Source of the DNA: a bacterium UBA3734
Lineage (GTDB): Bacteria > Bacteroidota > Bacteroidia > Bacteroidales > Bacteroidaceae
Assembly (NCBI GenBank): GCA_002372575.1
Contig: DFHC01000169.1
Span: forward strand, 4,257 to 11,423
Direction of reading: 5' to 3'
Length of the DNA stretch: 7,167 bases
The notes beneath the pieces were generated by a model, which had not been told where the DNA came from, searched no databases, and saw nothing but the letters and a program-made list of their open reading frames with translations. The translations under genes and the position numbers were made by a program. Below are positions 6,277-7,167 of the stretch, one piece after another (position 1 is the first letter of the stretch; the number at the start of each line of letters is the position of its first letter).

Positions 6277-7167
6277 TTCGTTGATTTTTTCGTTTTTTCC
6301 GGTTTTGGGGGCTCTTTCTCCTTCGGATTTTCAATCGTGATGCGGCGCGGTTCGTTGTCGCGCAGCACGTCGTTCACGATTTCGGTGATTTGCGCTTTCA
6401 GCTCGTTGATGAACTGCTGGGCGTCGTATTTCTGGTGTTCGATGTCGCGCAGTTTCTTCTCCCAAATGCCTGTCAGCTCGCAGCTTTTCAGCAGTTCTTC
6501 CTTGATGAGGTTGATGAGTTCTACGCCCGTGGTGGTGGCTACGAGTCGTTTGCGCTCACGACGGATGTAATTGCGTTTGAAAAGCGTCTCGATGATGCTG
6601 GCGCGGCTCGACGGACGACCGATTCCGTTCTCTTTCAGGGCGGCTCGCAGTTCCTCGTCATCCACGAATTTTCCGGCGGTTTCCATGGCGCGAAGTAGCG
6701 TCGCCTCGGTGTAATAGGGCGGTGGCGTTGTCCATTTTTCGGTCAGCGTCGGCGTGTGAGGGCCGCTTTCGCCTTTTTTGAAAGTTGGTAGCGTGCGTTC
6801 TTCGTCGGAAGCACCATTTTCGTCGCCCGATGGCGACACGTTTGCCTCGTCTTTTTCGTCTTGTTTCTGATAAACCACTCGCCAACCAGCATCCAAAATT
6901 TCCTTGCCAGAAACCTTGAATTCGATTTCGTCAACTTCGCCGAGTACCGTCGTTGTCGAAAATTTGCAATCGGGATAGAAAACGGCGATGAAACGGCGAG
7001 CGACCAAGTCGAAAACCTTCTGTTCCAAGTCGGTCAGACCCTTTGGAATCACGCCAGTCGGGATGATGGCGTGGTGGTCGGTGACTTTCGAGGAATCGAA
7101 GACTTTTTTCGACTTTTTCAGCGGTTTTCCACCCAACGGTCGAACCAGTTCGGCGTAGGGCGCGATG
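6273..7167 (-). CDS. topB: DNA topoisomerase III, C-terminal part (5' end outside window)
   Basis: The C-terminal 297 residues of a type IA topoisomerase, which relaxes negative supercoils and decatenates DNA by single-strand passage. The reading frame is open to the right edge (IAPYAELVRPLGGKPLKK...), so the true start and the catalytic tyrosine are off-window. The family motif SKVTDHHAIIPTG appears at in-window residues 26-38. An acidic low-complexity linker lies at ~101-125, then GPHTPTLTEKW, the YYTEATLLRAMETAG helix at 151-165 and KENGIGRPSSRASIIETLFK at 178-197, a classic topoisomerase I/III signature. The protein ends in a Pro/Lys/Glu-rich tail with no cysteine zinc finger. An internal TTG at 7136 is not a credible start because conserved sequence continues upstream. 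The last codons overlap the sulfatase start (ATGA). The motifs match chromosomal Bacteroides-type TopB; a mobile-element topoisomerase is less likely given the neighbours. Confidence 0.94.
   Translation of the reverse strand, partial: IAPYAELVRPLGGKPLKKSKKVFDSSKVTDHHAIIPTGVIPKGLTDLEQKVFDLVARRFIAVFYPDCKFSTTTVLGEVDEIEFKVSGKEILDAGWRVVYQKQDEKDEANVSPSGDENGASDEERTLPTFKKGESGPHTPTLTEKWTTPPPYYTEATLLRAMETAGKFVDDEELRAALKENGIGRPSSRASIIETLFKRNYIRRERKRLVATTTGVELINLIKEELLKSCELTGIWEKKLRDIEHQKYDAQQFINELKAQITEIVNDVLRDNEPRRITIENPKEKEPPKPEKTKKSTK

Noticed and set aside
4861..6570. A 569-codon open frame on the plus strand across the sulfatase and topB
   Set aside because: It is antisense to two strongly recognisable genes, crosses both of them, and its translation is low-complexity Val/Arg/Ala/Glu sequence with no family motif. 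Codon bias of the real genes explains it.
1..7167. Defence system, mobile element, CRISPR array, tRNA or rRNA
   Set aside because: No transposase, integrase, nuclease or reverse transcriptase motifs, no direct repeats with regular spacers, and no tRNA/rRNA signature sequences were seen. TopB alone is not enough to argue for a mobile element.

Overview
The window looks like chromosomal DNA from a member of the Bacteroidota, most likely a moderately GC-rich Bacteroidales (Prevotella-like) organism. Three things point there. The protein families are typical: a DUF6249 / sigma-70 / DUF5056 cluster, a TPR-PD40-OmpA lipoprotein, a secreted S1 sulfatase and a Bacteroides-type topoisomerase III. The promoter motifs fit the Bacteroidota -7 consensus TAnnTTTG. 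Start codons are preceded by A/T-rich leaders rather than strong Shine-Dalgarno sequences. The genus is an inference.

Layout. A PhoH-family ATPase gene runs leftward off the left edge (1-746, minus). A 153-bp AT-rich divergent promoter region (747-899) separates it from a three-gene plus-strand cluster: a DUF6249 membrane protein (900-1559), an ECF-type sigma-70 factor (1565-2092) and a small DUF5056-like two-TM protein (2147-2521). Six bases later this cluster meets, tail to tail, a minus-strand block read from the right edge: topoisomerase III (topB, 5' part missing, 6273-7167), a Ser-type sulfatase (4738-6276, overlapping topB by ATGA) and a lipoprotein with TPR, beta-propeller, carboxypeptidase-regulatory-like and OmpA domains (2528-4669). 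That last architecture matches PorE of the type IX secretion system. There are no RNA genes, insertion sequences, CRISPR arrays or gene-free stretches above 300 bases that I can support.

How the genes fit together. The plus-strand cluster reads as a regulatory unit: a sigma factor flanked by two membrane proteins of unknown function. The DUF5056-like protein sits where an anti-sigma factor would be expected, but it has no zinc-binding anti-sigma motif. The minus-strand block probably shares transcription from topB into the sulfatase. The OmpA lipoprotein may be co-transcribed or have its own start in a 68-bp gap that holds degenerate TG-phased heptamers and an A/T palindrome.

Most of the window is ordinary, well-conserved Bacteroidota core content. 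The best candidate for something poorly described is the DUF6249-sigma-DUF5056 unit and its palindrome-rich promoter. I see no clearly new defence or mobile system.
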